From contig NZ_BMNQ01000027.1 of NCBI RefSeq assembly GCF_014646635.1, positions 1 through 43,301 on the forward strand: a stretch of 43,301 nucleotides of DNA. Direction: 5' to 3'. The notes beneath the pieces were generated by a model. That model searched no databases, was not told where the DNA came from, and saw only the letters and a program-made list of their open reading frames with translations. A program made the position numbers and the translations under genes. Shown here one piece after another: positions 1 to 7,425 of the stretch. Source of the stretch: Lentibacillus kapialis. GTDB lineage: Bacteria; Bacillota; Bacilli; Bacillales; Amphibacillaceae. How positions within the stretch are numbered: the first letter of the stretch is position 1; each line of letters opens with the position of its first letter.

Positions 1-5
1 TCCAT

Positions 6-68
6 TTAGCGGAATGAGGATCCGCTCGGTTTGGATAATCCGACTTCGGCGGTTCCTGATTCCGCTAT
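6..68. repeat. Two inverted copies of a short dispersed repeat
   Basis: Positions 6-25 read TTAGCGGAATGAGGATCC and positions 51-68 hold the opposite orientation (GGTTCCTGATTCCGCTAT). The same motif recurs four times at 9230-9406. The stretch from 1 to about 214 has no gene I can support. Confidence 0.6.
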
Positions 69-214
69 ATGCTTTCTGGAATTGTGAGCTTGGGCTGGGG
101 TCCTCGAGACAAAATTCAACTGTGAATTGTGTGGAGGGGAAATGTATCCAGCGTATTATAATGGCGTACATGGACAGGCATATAAATTATCGGATTTTCT
201 CTAACGAAGATAGA

Positions 215-247
215 AAAAAGACCGGGCCGCACTTTGCCCGGTTTTTC
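215..247 (+). terminator. Intrinsic terminator, probably bidirectional
   Basis: The arms ACCGGGC and GCCCGGT are separated by about 7 bases and followed by TTTTTCT. A run of A precedes the left arm, so it could also work on the other strand. It would end transcription from upstream of the window. Confidence 0.7.
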
Positions 248-305
248 TAAGAGGTTTATAATAGTTTTGGTGGATGTATATACTGGGTATGGAGGGAGGT
301 ATTTC

Positions 306-437
306 ATGCGCGAACTCATCGGACAATGTCAGGAGTGCGGTACAAACGTTTATTGTGAGAATGGATTTTTTGACGGCGTGCACGAAAATGGTGAACTTCT
401 GTGCAATGCGTGTGCTGATAAAAAAGAATCGACATAA
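306..437 (+). CDS. Small Cys-rich (zinc-ribbon-like) protein
   Basis: This 43-residue protein has a GGAGGGAGG ribosome binding site at 291-299, well spaced for the ATG at 306; a longer in-frame start at 234 lies inside the upstream terminator and is unlikely. Four cysteines form two pairs, CQECG near residues 8-12 with C17, and CNAC near residues 33-36. That spacing suggests a single structural zinc site, although no zinc ligand set is proven. The protein is acidic and has no signal peptide or membrane segment. I do not recognise a named family; small Bacillaceae zinc-finger proteins of unknown role are the nearest type. Confidence 0.65.
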   Translation: MRELIGQCQECGTNVYCENGFFDGVHENGELLCNACADKKEST

Positions 438-537
438 GGAAACCTTCATGTACTTGGTTAGTCCTTCAATTATGATTTTCACCGCTTCCTTTCGATGTGC
501 ATAGGCTATAGCACAGTTTAGAAAGGAAGTGTTTGAC

Positions 538-1959
538 GTGGAAATAACCATTTCCCATTGGCTATATGGCATATTTACATTAATGATTATTTTAACGATG
601 ATTTTCCGCAAAGGTGTTGTTCTGCCAACGTTACTGGGAACTTTTTTAGTTGCCTGGGTTTATCAGGGCAGCCTTGTTGACGGCTTTACTGCCATATTCA
701 ATGCTAATCTCGTCGCGGCAAAAGAGTTGTTTAATATTTTTTTGATCATCACCTTTATGATTGCTTTATTGCACTCGTTACGGGACCTTGGTGCTGATAA
801 ACGAATGATCCAGCCCATACAGAAGCTGATGGTGAATGGTCACATTTCGTTTTTCGTGCTGGTCGCTGTCACCTATGTGATATCCCTGTTCTTTTGGCCC
901 ACTCCGGCTGTACCATTAATTTGTGCATTGCTTGTCCCAGCGGCTATCAGATCGGGACTCCCGGCAATGACGGCAGCCATTGCAGTTGCATTAGCGGGGC
1001 AAGGAATGGCATTGTCTTCGGACTATATTGTGCAGGTTGCGCCTAATCTGTCGGCTACATCAGCAGGAATCGAAACAGCTCTCGTTGCGGACAAAGCCAT
1101 CGTTTTATCGTTAATTGCCGGTGGTGTTGCCATTGGGACAGCATATGTGTTGTACCGGAGGAGTATCCGTCCAAAAGACAGCGAGCTAAATGAAATTGAA
1201 ATGAAACGGATGCAAATGGAAAAAGAATCCGAAAACAAACCACAGTCCGTTCATTTAAACACTTGGAGCAGAATATTCGCAGTACTGGTACCGGTATCCC
1301 TTTTAGCCGTTGTTGTCTTCATGATGTACACAAAACTGAATTCAGGGCGAATGACGGGATTCGAAGGCGGAGACGGGGCGGCGTTCGTCGGCGGCGTTGC
1401 TGTCATTCTGCTGTTACTGTCCACAATAGCATTTGGACGCCAAAAGGCTTTGGACTATATTACAAACCACATTACAGAAGGGTTTGTTTTTGCATTTAAA
1501 GCAATGGGACCTGTTATCCCGATTGCCGGATTCTTTTTTATGGGCAGTTCAGATTTCTCAAAAAACATTCTTGGTATTGACGAAAATGCGCCCGGGTTTC
1601 TTTTTGATCTGGTAGAAGCATCCCAGGGTTATTTACCGGAAAGCGCACTGATGACGGTTTTCAGCGTTCTGATTATTGGCATTATCACCGGGCTGGACGG
1701 TTCCGGCTTTTCCGGTTTGCCGCTGACCGGTGCCTTGGCAGCATCGCTGGAAACCGGATCGGTTGATGCAGGGACCCTCGCTGCCATCGGGCAAATGGGA
1801 TCAATCTGGACCGGTGGCGGAACGATTGTGGCCTGGTCCTCACTGATTGCGATTGCCGGTTTCTGTGGAGTTTCTGTGATGGAATTGGTCCGTAAAAACT
1901 TTCTTCCGGTGATACTCGGTTTATTCGTTTCTGCCATTCTTGCATTAGTCATATTCTAG
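538..1959 (+). CDS. Multi-pass permease, ion-transporter-like
   Basis: A 473-residue integral membrane protein with about 11-12 hydrophobic segments and one charged cytoplasmic loop near residues 215-245. GTG at 538 is chosen because AAAGGAAG at 522-529 lies a normal distance upstream; the alternative GTG at 529 overlaps that site. Pro/Gly-rich re-entrant-looking stretches (FFWPTPAVPLICALL near 120-135 and GLDGSGFSGLPLTGAL near 385-400) resemble the paired half-repeats of the ion transporter (IT) superfamily, such as the CitMHS and GntP-type carriers. The substrate cannot be read from the sequence. Glutamate dehydrogenase follows 96 bases downstream on the same strand, so an organic acid or amino acid is a reasonable but unproven guess. 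Confidence 0.6.
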   Translation: MEITISHWLYGIFTLMIILTMIFRKGVVLPTLLGTFLVAWVYQGSLVDGFTAIFNANLVAAKELFNIFLIITFMIALLHSLRDLGADKRMIQPIQKLMVNGHISFFVLVAVTYVISLFFWPTPAVPLICALLVPAAIRSGLPAMTAAIAVALAGQGMALSSDYIVQVAPNLSATSAGIETALVADKAIVLSLIAGGVAIGTAYVLYRRSIRPKDSELNEIEMKRMQMEKESENKPQSVHLNTWSRIFAVLVPVSLLAVVVFMMYTKLNSGRMTGFEGGDGAAFVGGVAVILLLLSTIAFGRQKALDYITNHITEGFVFAFKAMGPVIPIAGFFFMGSSDFSKNILGIDENAPGFLFDLVEASQGYLPESALMTVFSVLIIGIITGLDGSGFSGLPLTGALAASLETGSVDAGTLAAIGQMGSIWTGGGTIVAWSSLIAIAGFCGVSVMELVRKNFLPVILGLFVSAILALVIF

Positions 1960-2055
1960 TAATCACCCGTCACGTATGTTATGTTTTTGTGAAAGACGGA
2001 TATAAGCATAAACGAACCAACAATTATTCGAGTATCAAAGACAGAGGGTGATTTA

Positions 2056-3435
2056 ATGGGAAACAGTACTGAAACAATTATCCGGGAATCGTTGGATGCG
2101 CTAATGGATGATCAATCATTTTTACCGGATTTGAAAGATTCGGAGCGAAAGAAAGCATTTTCTTCATTACATTCCATTCTATCGACACCGGATCACGTTA
2201 ACAAATCGTATTTACGGATTGCGCTTGAAGATGGTGAAGTGGAACGGATTCCCGCCTTCAGGGTTCAGCATAATAAAATTCTGGGCCCCTATAAAGGTGG
2301 TATTCGTTTTCATCAAAGCGTTTCCGAAACAGAGGTAGAGAATTTCGCAGCATTGATGACGTTAAAGAATGCATTGCACGAAGTTCCATTTGGCGGTGGA
2401 AAAGGTGGGGTTATTATTAACCCGAGAGAATATTCGCCGAAGGAATTAAACCTGATCTGCAAAAAATACGTGCAAAATTTCAATGAAACTCTTGGCCCGG
2501 ATAAGGATATACCGGCACCGGACATGGGAACCGGTGAACGGGAAATGGACTGGATGATGGGGGAGTATAAAAATATTCATCCAGGTCAGCCTTACAGAGG
2601 CAGCTTCACCGGCAAAAGTGTCATGAATGGCGGTTCACTGGGCCGGAAGCGTGCAACCGGCAAAGGAGTTTATCTTTCCTTCCGTTATATGATGAACGAT
2701 TTTGTCAAAAAACAGGAAAAGTGGCTTTCCGAACGGGATAATCGGTTTGCCAAAACGGCACTATCGTATGTCGATAAACCTTTATCAATTGCTGTACAAG
2801 GGTTTGGCAACGTCGGTTCGATTGCAGCGCTTGAAGCTTATCAGTGCAACTATCTAAAAAACAAAGTGGTGGCTGTTAGCGACCATAACGTCACATTATA
2901 TAATTCGGAAGGTCTCGATATCCCGAACCTGATCACGTTTGCAAATGATCACCAAGGTGACCTGCCGACAAATGAAGAACAATTGGGTGAAGCAGAGGTG
3001 AAGGCTATTATCCGGGATCGGGATGATCTGCTAACTCTGGATATCGATGTGTTAATCCTGGCTGCACTTGAATCGCAAATACATCAGGACAATGTGAAAG
3101 ATGTGAAAGCACAGATCATTGTCGAAGGCGCAAATGCTCCGATTACAAGTGAAGCCGATCACTATCTGGCTGATAATGGTATCATCATCATCCCGGATAT
3201 CCTGGCTAATGCGGGTGGTGTTATTGTATCCTACCTCGAGTGGTTACAGGGGAGAGAAACACAATTTCTGAGTGAAGAAAAAGTGTATGAACGCATGTTT
3301 GATAAGATGAAAGAGACGTTTGATACCATTTTTCCGGAGTTTTATGGCGACCCATTTCCGCTAAGACAAAATTGCTATATACATGCGGTCATGAAAATCT
3401 CAACCATTACGTATCGACAAGGGAAATTATATTAA
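2056..3435 (+). CDS. Glu/Leu/Phe/Val dehydrogenase family, glutamate dehydrogenase
   Basis: It probably interconverts glutamate with 2-oxoglutarate and ammonia using NAD(P). The N-terminal ELFV dimerisation domain carries GPYKGGIRFH near residue 77 and the catalytic-lysine motif PFGGGKGG near residues 111-118. The Rossmann domain carries GFGNVG near residues 249-254. The C-terminal region has DILANAGGVIVSYLEW, typical of the family. At 459 residues it is somewhat longer than RocG/GudB (about 425), partly from a charged insertion at about residues 215-240. AGAGGGTG upstream supports the ATG at 2056. Cofactor preference, and whether it is catabolic, cannot be read from sequence alone. Confidence 0.9.
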   Translation: MGNSTETIIRESLDALMDDQSFLPDLKDSERKKAFSSLHSILSTPDHVNKSYLRIALEDGEVERIPAFRVQHNKILGPYKGGIRFHQSVSETEVENFAALMTLKNALHEVPFGGGKGGVIINPREYSPKELNLICKKYVQNFNETLGPDKDIPAPDMGTGEREMDWMMGEYKNIHPGQPYRGSFTGKSVMNGGSLGRKRATGKGVYLSFRYMMNDFVKKQEKWLSERDNRFAKTALSYVDKPLSIAVQGFGNVGSIAALEAYQCNYLKNKVVAVSDHNVTLYNSEGLDIPNLITFANDHQGDLPTNEEQLGEAEVKAIIRDRDDLLTLDIDVLILAALESQIHQDNVKDVKAQIIVEGANAPITSEADHYLADNGIIIIPDILANAGGVIVSYLEWLQGRETQFLSEEKVYERMFDKMKETFDTIFPEFYGDPFPLRQNCYIHAVMKISTITYRQGKLY

Positions 3436-3542
3436 ACACTGACGCTCGTGTTGTGTATCAGAGTCAGATTGCTGAATTGGTTTAGCAAACATAACGTGTA
3501 GGGGGGTTCCAAGGAATCTTTTGTGCTGGGGGAGGGGATGTG

Positions 3543-4103
3543 ATGAAGGACTCTATTGTGTTACGTAAGATTGATATTGCAAAGGCAAGAGACGTGTCGT
3601 TTGTAAAAAATGCAACACGGTTATTACAGGCTCTTGTTTCAAATGGTGCAGCAATTGGATGGGTCGACCCACCTTCAACAGAAGAGGTGACTGACCTACT
3701 TCAGGAACTTGCTAATGCAAGTAAAAATAATAACGCGTACCTAATTGCAATTTGGGTAGACCATTATCTTGCGGGTGTGGGGTACTGGAGACGTTACAGT
3801 CGTCCGACACATTATCCTCATGCCGATATAGAAAAGATAGCAATTAGTTCACAATATCAAGGCCATGGGTTAGGTCGCAAGCTTATGAATAAATTAATTT
3901 CTGCTGCCAACAATGCCGGAATCGAGGTGTTAACCCTTGACTTCCGTGGTGACAATGAGCGAGCCGCCGAACTGTATAAATCCCTGGGGTTCATGGAATA
4001 TGGCCGGTTGCCCCGGTTTGTAGCAGTTGGCACTGACCGATACGACACGCGATTCTATGCTCTTGATCTTCGGAATCCAGATACGGGTGCATTTCGGGAG
4101 TAA
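3543..4103 (+). CDS. GNAT-family N-acetyltransferase
   Basis: A 186-residue protein whose C-terminal half is a GNAT acyl-CoA-binding fold: EKIAISSQYQGHGLGRKLM contains the Q/RxxGxG/A pyrophosphate-binding motif, followed by the typical strand and helix with NERAAELYKSLGF. The N-terminal half is less conserved, as usual in this family. The start is ATG 3543, with a GGGGGAGGGG ribosome site just upstream; the in-frame GTG at 3540 is too close to that site. The acceptor substrate is unknown. It stands alone, 107 bases after glutamate dehydrogenase. Confidence 0.85.
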   Translation: MKDSIVLRKIDIAKARDVSFVKNATRLLQALVSNGAAIGWVDPPSTEEVTDLLQELANASKNNNAYLIAIWVDHYLAGVGYWRRYSRPTHYPHADIEKIAISSQYQGHGLGRKLMNKLISAANNAGIEVLTLDFRGDNERAAELYKSLGFMEYGRLPRFVAVGTDRYDTRFYALDLRNPDTGAFRE

Positions 4104-4217
4104 ATACCTTCTTGTTGCTGGGTCATTGGACCGTTTAATTGAATATACATCTCCTATGGATTTAGGAATATTTTATCATTTTACCAAAAATTACAAGTAT
4201 TCTTAATTATTCTGTAG

Positions 4218-4223
4218 TATAAT
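4218..4223 (+). promoter_or_regulatory. Candidate -10 box for the toxin locus
   Basis: A perfect TATAAT lies about 105 bases upstream of the toxin ORF. No good -35 box is seen at 17 bp; TTACAA at 4191-4196 is 21 bp away, so the assignment is tentative. Confidence 0.35.
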
Positions 4224-4327
4224 GTAAAAGACAGGTTATATTAGAGTGTGCTGAGACGAAGGCAGTAGGAGAATGTCTGCTTTTACTTGGCGGCTTCAAA
4301 TCCCTTAGGTGAAAGGGGTTGAAGAAC

Positions 4328-4411
4328 GTGATACCAATTGGCGGAGTGCTCGAGTTAATGCTAATGTTTGGAACACTCGTAGTGTTAATTGTTGACACGA
4401 AGGGAAAATAG
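4328..4411 (+). CDS. Putative holin-like type I toxin peptide
   Basis: A 27-residue ORF (GTG start, TAG stop) with an AAAGGGGTT ribosome site at about 4313-4320. It begins IPIGGVLELMLMFGTLVV and continues as one hydrophobic helix ending in the charged tail DTKGK. That layout, with the LMLMFGTL core and a short basic end, matches the short holin-like toxins of Firmicutes related to TxpA/BsrG. These insert in the membrane and are held off by an antisense RNA. A long leader and strong hairpins around the ORF fit a type I toxin-antitoxin locus. I could not identify the antisense promoter, so the antitoxin is inferred. Confidence 0.65.
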   Translation: MIPIGGVLELMLMFGTLVVLIVDTKGK

Positions 4412-4503
4412 TAATCGTGCTACCGTCTACGAAGTTCGGACGCATGGTCATTACTTTTTCCCGTTCCCTATTCGAAGTCGCCACACTCTGATGTTAACCG
4501 TCC

Positions 4504-4529
4504 GAGTCGCAAGTGGCAGCTTGCGACTC
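4504..4529. terminator. Hairpin downstream of the toxin ORF
   Basis: Perfect 10-bp stem GAGTCGCAAG / CTTGCGACTC with a 6-base loop. The following sequence (GCTTTCGGTCTT) is only partly T-rich. In type I toxin loci such a hairpin ends the toxin mRNA and overlaps the antisense RNA. Confidence 0.5.
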
Positions 4530-4735
4530 GCTTTCGGTCTTGGAAAAAAACAGCCAATTTCATTTTATTTCTTCTGCATAGTAAATATTCCTAGAAAAAT
4601 AACTGTTTTTGAAACACCTTAGTGCTGATTATGTCTTGGTTCGATTGTACTATAACATTTTATTTAAAGTCTATTTCTTTGCTTCTCATTTCCCATTAAA
4701 GCTTTCTATATAACATCATGTTTTACGTTACGGGT

Positions 4736-4786
4736 AAGCGTCGAATAATCCTCACCTGTTACACAGTTGGGGATTATTTGGCGCTT
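4736..4786. other. Imperfect long hairpin in intergenic region
   Basis: AAGCGTCGAATAATCC at 4736-4751 pairs, with two G-U pairs, with GGATTATTTGGCGCTT at 4771-4786. No T-run follows on either strand. The 4530-4879 stretch holds no other feature I can support. Confidence 0.4.
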
Positions 4787-4879
4787 GTATTATAACTACA
4801 ATTTATTTGTCGCTTCAAAGATATCAAGTCGTGAACTTTTTTAGCTAAATTGACACTTTACGGTTATCATGGCTGATTT

Positions 4880-5614
4880 TTAATTGTTTTTGCCCGGTTT
4901 ATATAAGTATGGATTTCCCTTTTGAGAATTATCTATCGGATCATCTGTATCGATGGATAGTGTTCCGTACTGATTATAAGTGGCCAATGTTATATCAGAT
5001 ATATTCTTTAAATTTAATTGATGCGTTTTTAATTGCATACTTAACCAATCTTCATTTTTTTCGAGGTATTTTAAATTATGATTGATGATTTGCCCATTCA
5101 TAATAAGCGGAATAGGAATAAATGTGGGAGAAGGTTGTAATTGAATATCGGTGGGTTGAACGGGTCTTACACTTGACTTCGGAATCACACTAATCCTTCC
5201 CGTATCCTCCATGGTCGCTAGCTCAACATTTTTGGGATCAGTATATCCCTTTTCCCTTAATGTACTTAAGAGTTCACTAGTTGTTACTTTTGATTTTCTT
5301 AATCCTTTTTCATCAATATCTCCGTTTTTAATAAGAACAGTTGGTGAAGCAATTAATAACCAGCGTAATTTATTATTGAGTGTAGAATAAGAAAATAATG
5401 CATATATTACTAAAAGTGCACCAGCATAAGCAAAGGCCGGCAAAACACTTTTGGTAACTAACGGTTCACTCACAATAGTACCAATAACAATAATAAACAA
5501 TAAATCAAAACTAGACATCTCTGAGGCAGCTTTTTTTCCGCCCAATCGAATAAATATAAAAGAGCCAATAAAAATGAATAACGGCTTCAACCCATATGTA
5601 ATAAAAATATCCAA
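4880..5614 (-). CDS. DUF421 (YetF-like) membrane protein
   Basis: A 244-residue protein with three N-terminal membrane segments (about residues 7-23, 38-55 and 58-76), then a soluble DUF421 domain. LIKNGDIDEKGLRKSKVT near residue 95 and PIPLIMNGQIINHNLKYLEKN near residue 170 mark the paired strand-and-helix motifs of the YetF C-terminal domain. Unlike the DUF421 protein at 17660, it has no DUF1657-like tail. TTG at 5614 is the likely start, with GGAG about 10 bases upstream. The DUF1657 gene lies just upstream on the same strand, forming a two-gene unit that resembles the last two genes of the spoVA operon at 17660-21374. Molecular function is unknown; a role in spore membranes is inferred from that association. 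Confidence 0.8.
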   Translation of the reverse strand: MDIFITYGLKPLFIFIGSFIFIRLGGKKAASEMSSFDLLFIIVIGTIVSEPLVTKSVLPAFAYAGALLVIYALFSYSTLNNKLRWLLIASPTVLIKNGDIDEKGLRKSKVTTSELLSTLREKGYTDPKNVELATMEDTGRISVIPKSSVRPVQPTDIQLQPSPTFIPIPLIMNGQIINHNLKYLEKNEDWLSMQLKTHQLNLKNISDITLATYNQYGTLSIDTDDPIDNSQKGNPYLYKPGKNN

Positions 5615-5688
5615 AGATACCCAACTCCATAAATGAATGATATTAAATAATGGGAAGGAGGCCAGGGACCCTTCTTCCCATTTTAGAA

Positions 5689-5892
5689 TTATTCCTTGTA
5701 CTGCGGCTCCTGGGATTCAATATATTGGAGACGTGATTTCAGATTATCAAGAATTTGCTGCTGCTGATTTGTTAAATTTTTAAACATTTGTTTAGCGTTT
5801 TGATCTTGTGTTTCTAATGAAAATGAGTGTAAGTTTGCAATAGTACTTTCACAACTGGCTATTGTTTCGTGCATCTTGGTGCCAACCGTCAT
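5689..5892 (-). CDS. DUF1657 family small protein
   Basis: A 67-residue, mostly helical and soluble protein starting MTVGTKMHETIASCEST. The in-frame extension to 5907 would swallow the GGAGGTG ribosome site, so ATG 5892 is preferred. Residues 10-55 form the DUF1657 helical repeat (LETQDQNAKQMFKNLTNQQQ) and the protein ends in ESQEPQYKE. The EPQYK tail is shared with the DUF1657 proteins at 18592 and 21168. The next gene downstream is DUF421. Function is unknown; related proteins sit in spoVA-type operons. Confidence 0.85.
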   Translation of the reverse strand: MTVGTKMHETIASCESTIANLHSFSLETQDQNAKQMFKNLTNQQQQILDNLKSRLQYIESQEPQYKE

Positions 5893-5926
5893 TGTTTTCA
5901 CCTCCAAGGTTAGATTTTGCTACCTA

Positions 5927-5938
5927 CATAAATTTATG
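5927..5938. promoter_or_regulatory. Palindrome upstream of DUF1657/DUF421
   Basis: A perfect 12-bp palindrome CATAAATTTATG lies 35 bases upstream of the minus-strand DUF1657 start, a plausible operator position. It is AT-rich and may be chance. Confidence 0.25.
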
Positions 5939-6120
5939 CAGCAGTTGAATTATTCTTAACTCAACTTTCTGATCTAACAAGCATTAGAAAACCATTAATA
6001 TGACTCGAATTTTCACAAACTAATGAGTGAATTTTATAGTTCGCTTTTTTTGTGGGGTCTTCACACTTGGAACTGCGCATTCCCACGGCCTTCGTGTTTT
6101 TTCCTTCGCTAGGAGCCTTG

Positions 6121-6308
6121 GTCAAAAGTGGTGTTATTAAGAAAAATCCGAACTATTTGGAGCGTTTACATCGCTCCGGAAATATACTTCGCGCACCTTA
6201 AGGCGGCTGGTGATCCACCTCGCGCTTCGCATTGTGGGATCTCACCTATGTCCTTCCTCCTGCAGAAGTCTACATATATTTCCTCCGCTAAAACGGAGTA
6301 TCGTTCGT
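6121..6308 (-). repeat. Long dispersed repeat, left inverted copy
   Basis: Read on the minus strand this is a diverged copy of 9463-9656. Shared blocks include AACGATACTC(C/T)GTTTTAGCGG, the block AGTATATTTCC(G/C)GAAGCGATGTA-like, and TTTCTTAATAA with CCACTTTTG at the end. It fills most of the gene-free stretch 5893-6621. Related elements are common between genes in Bacillaceae. Short ORFs across it are shadows. Confidence 0.7.
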
Positions 6309-6374
6309 CTTTAGTATATTTTAGTATAGAATATCTTAATAATGTTTAAGGCTCCTAGCTCGCTTTATTACCAT

Positions 6375-6590
6375 ATTCAATCATTTCAACCATAGATTTT
6401 GGTGTTGCCCCATTTTTAAAAAGCCTATTCGCTGTGATTGTTGTTACTCAGCCGCAATCTTCTTATCAAATGGCAATGATTTGTTATACAAAATTCCTGA
6501 TTAAGCAGCGTCTTGTTGGTTAAGCTCTGCATTCATACGGCCTACAGCTAATTTAAAAGTATTTGTTGCATAAATAAGACATTATATGGA
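6375..6590 (-). pseudogene. Possible decayed coding fragment
   Basis: On the minus strand one frame reads TFKLAVGRMNAELNQQDAA, stop, then SGILYNKSLPFDKKIAAE, stop; another frame reads NGATPKSMVEMIEYGNKAS. The composition looks protein-like but stops and frame changes interrupt it, with no ribosome site. I cannot name the parent gene. Confidence 0.2.
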
Positions 6591-6621
6591 GATACTACCT
6601 AAAAATGAGGAGGGAGCAATC

Positions 6622-7407
6622 ATGGCAGGTGATAAGCATTCCAAAGACGGTGGAACGCATGATGAAAGCCGCCGCAAATTTATAAAAAATACGGGTATGG
6701 TAGCCGGCGGTGTTGTCGGTGGTTCATTGCTTGGCGGATTATTCACAAGTCAACTTACAGAAAATCAGGACACCCAAACGAAATCCGGCCATAAAGAAGC
6801 CAATTTTCAAGAAGCACTGCAATTTTTCACCCGCCGCGATGATTTTAATGTATTACAAGCAGCTACGGAACGCATTTTTCCTAAAAACGATCATGGTCCG
6901 GGAGCCATTGGGCTTGGTGTCCCTTATTACATAGATAAGCAGTTAGCTGGTTTATGGGGGATTAACGGAAGAGATTACAGACACAGTCCTTTCATGCCCC
7001 AGACCCAAAAAGAAGTTCCTAATCCAGAACTGCACCCTGAACAATCCGCTTTAAATAGAGGGCTTATTTTTATCCACGGTTTACGGAGAATGAATGAGGA
7101 AAGTCAAAAGCGTTTTAATCAGCGGTTTGATGAAGCCGAGGAAGATCAGCAAATTGAAGTTATGCAGGATGTTGAGCATGATAACGTAAAAATGACCGGT
7201 ATAGCACCATCGGACTTTTTCTTTTTGCTTCGGCAGGCGACGTTGGAAGGCGCCTATTCAGATCCATTGTATGGTGGCAACAAAAACATGGAAGGGTGGA
7301 AAATGAAGAATTTTCCCGGTGCACAGCCATCCTATGCGAACGTTATTGAACAAGATGAGTTCGTCCAAATGGAACCCATTAGTTTGACAGATTATCAAGG
7401 AAACTAA
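6622..7407 (+). CDS. Gluconate 2-dehydrogenase subunit 3 family protein
   Basis: A 261-residue small-subunit partner of a membrane-associated GMC flavoprotein dehydrogenase. The N-terminus has a twin-arginine-type signal, SRRKFIKNTGMVAGGVVGG near residues 17-35, so the folded complex is probably exported by Tat, carrying the subunit without its own signal. The DUF (gluconate_2-dh3) domain follows, with FNVLQAATERIFPKNDHGPG near residues 70-90. An in-frame ATG at 6586 is rejected because AGGAGGGA at 6607-6614 directs initiation at 6622. The flavoprotein gene follows after 18 bases. Confidence 0.88.
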   Translation: MAGDKHSKDGGTHDESRRKFIKNTGMVAGGVVGGSLLGGLFTSQLTENQDTQTKSGHKEANFQEALQFFTRRDDFNVLQAATERIFPKNDHGPGAIGLGVPYYIDKQLAGLWGINGRDYRHSPFMPQTQKEVPNPELHPEQSALNRGLIFIHGLRRMNEESQKRFNQRFDEAEEDQQIEVMQDVEHDNVKMTGIAPSDFFFLLRQATLEGAYSDPLYGGNKNMEGWKMKNFPGAQPSYANVIEQDEFVQMEPISLTDYQGN

Positions 7408-7425
7408 GACACGGGAGGTTATACT

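Noticed and set aside
201-611. 136-residue minus-strand ORF
   Set aside because: It crosses a terminator, the small Cys-rich gene and the start of the permease gene; it has no ribosome site and an unnatural composition.
4220-4330. Riboswitch or T-box leader
   Set aside because: No T-box TGGNACCGCG motif or recognised aptamer core; the downstream ORF fits a type I toxin better.
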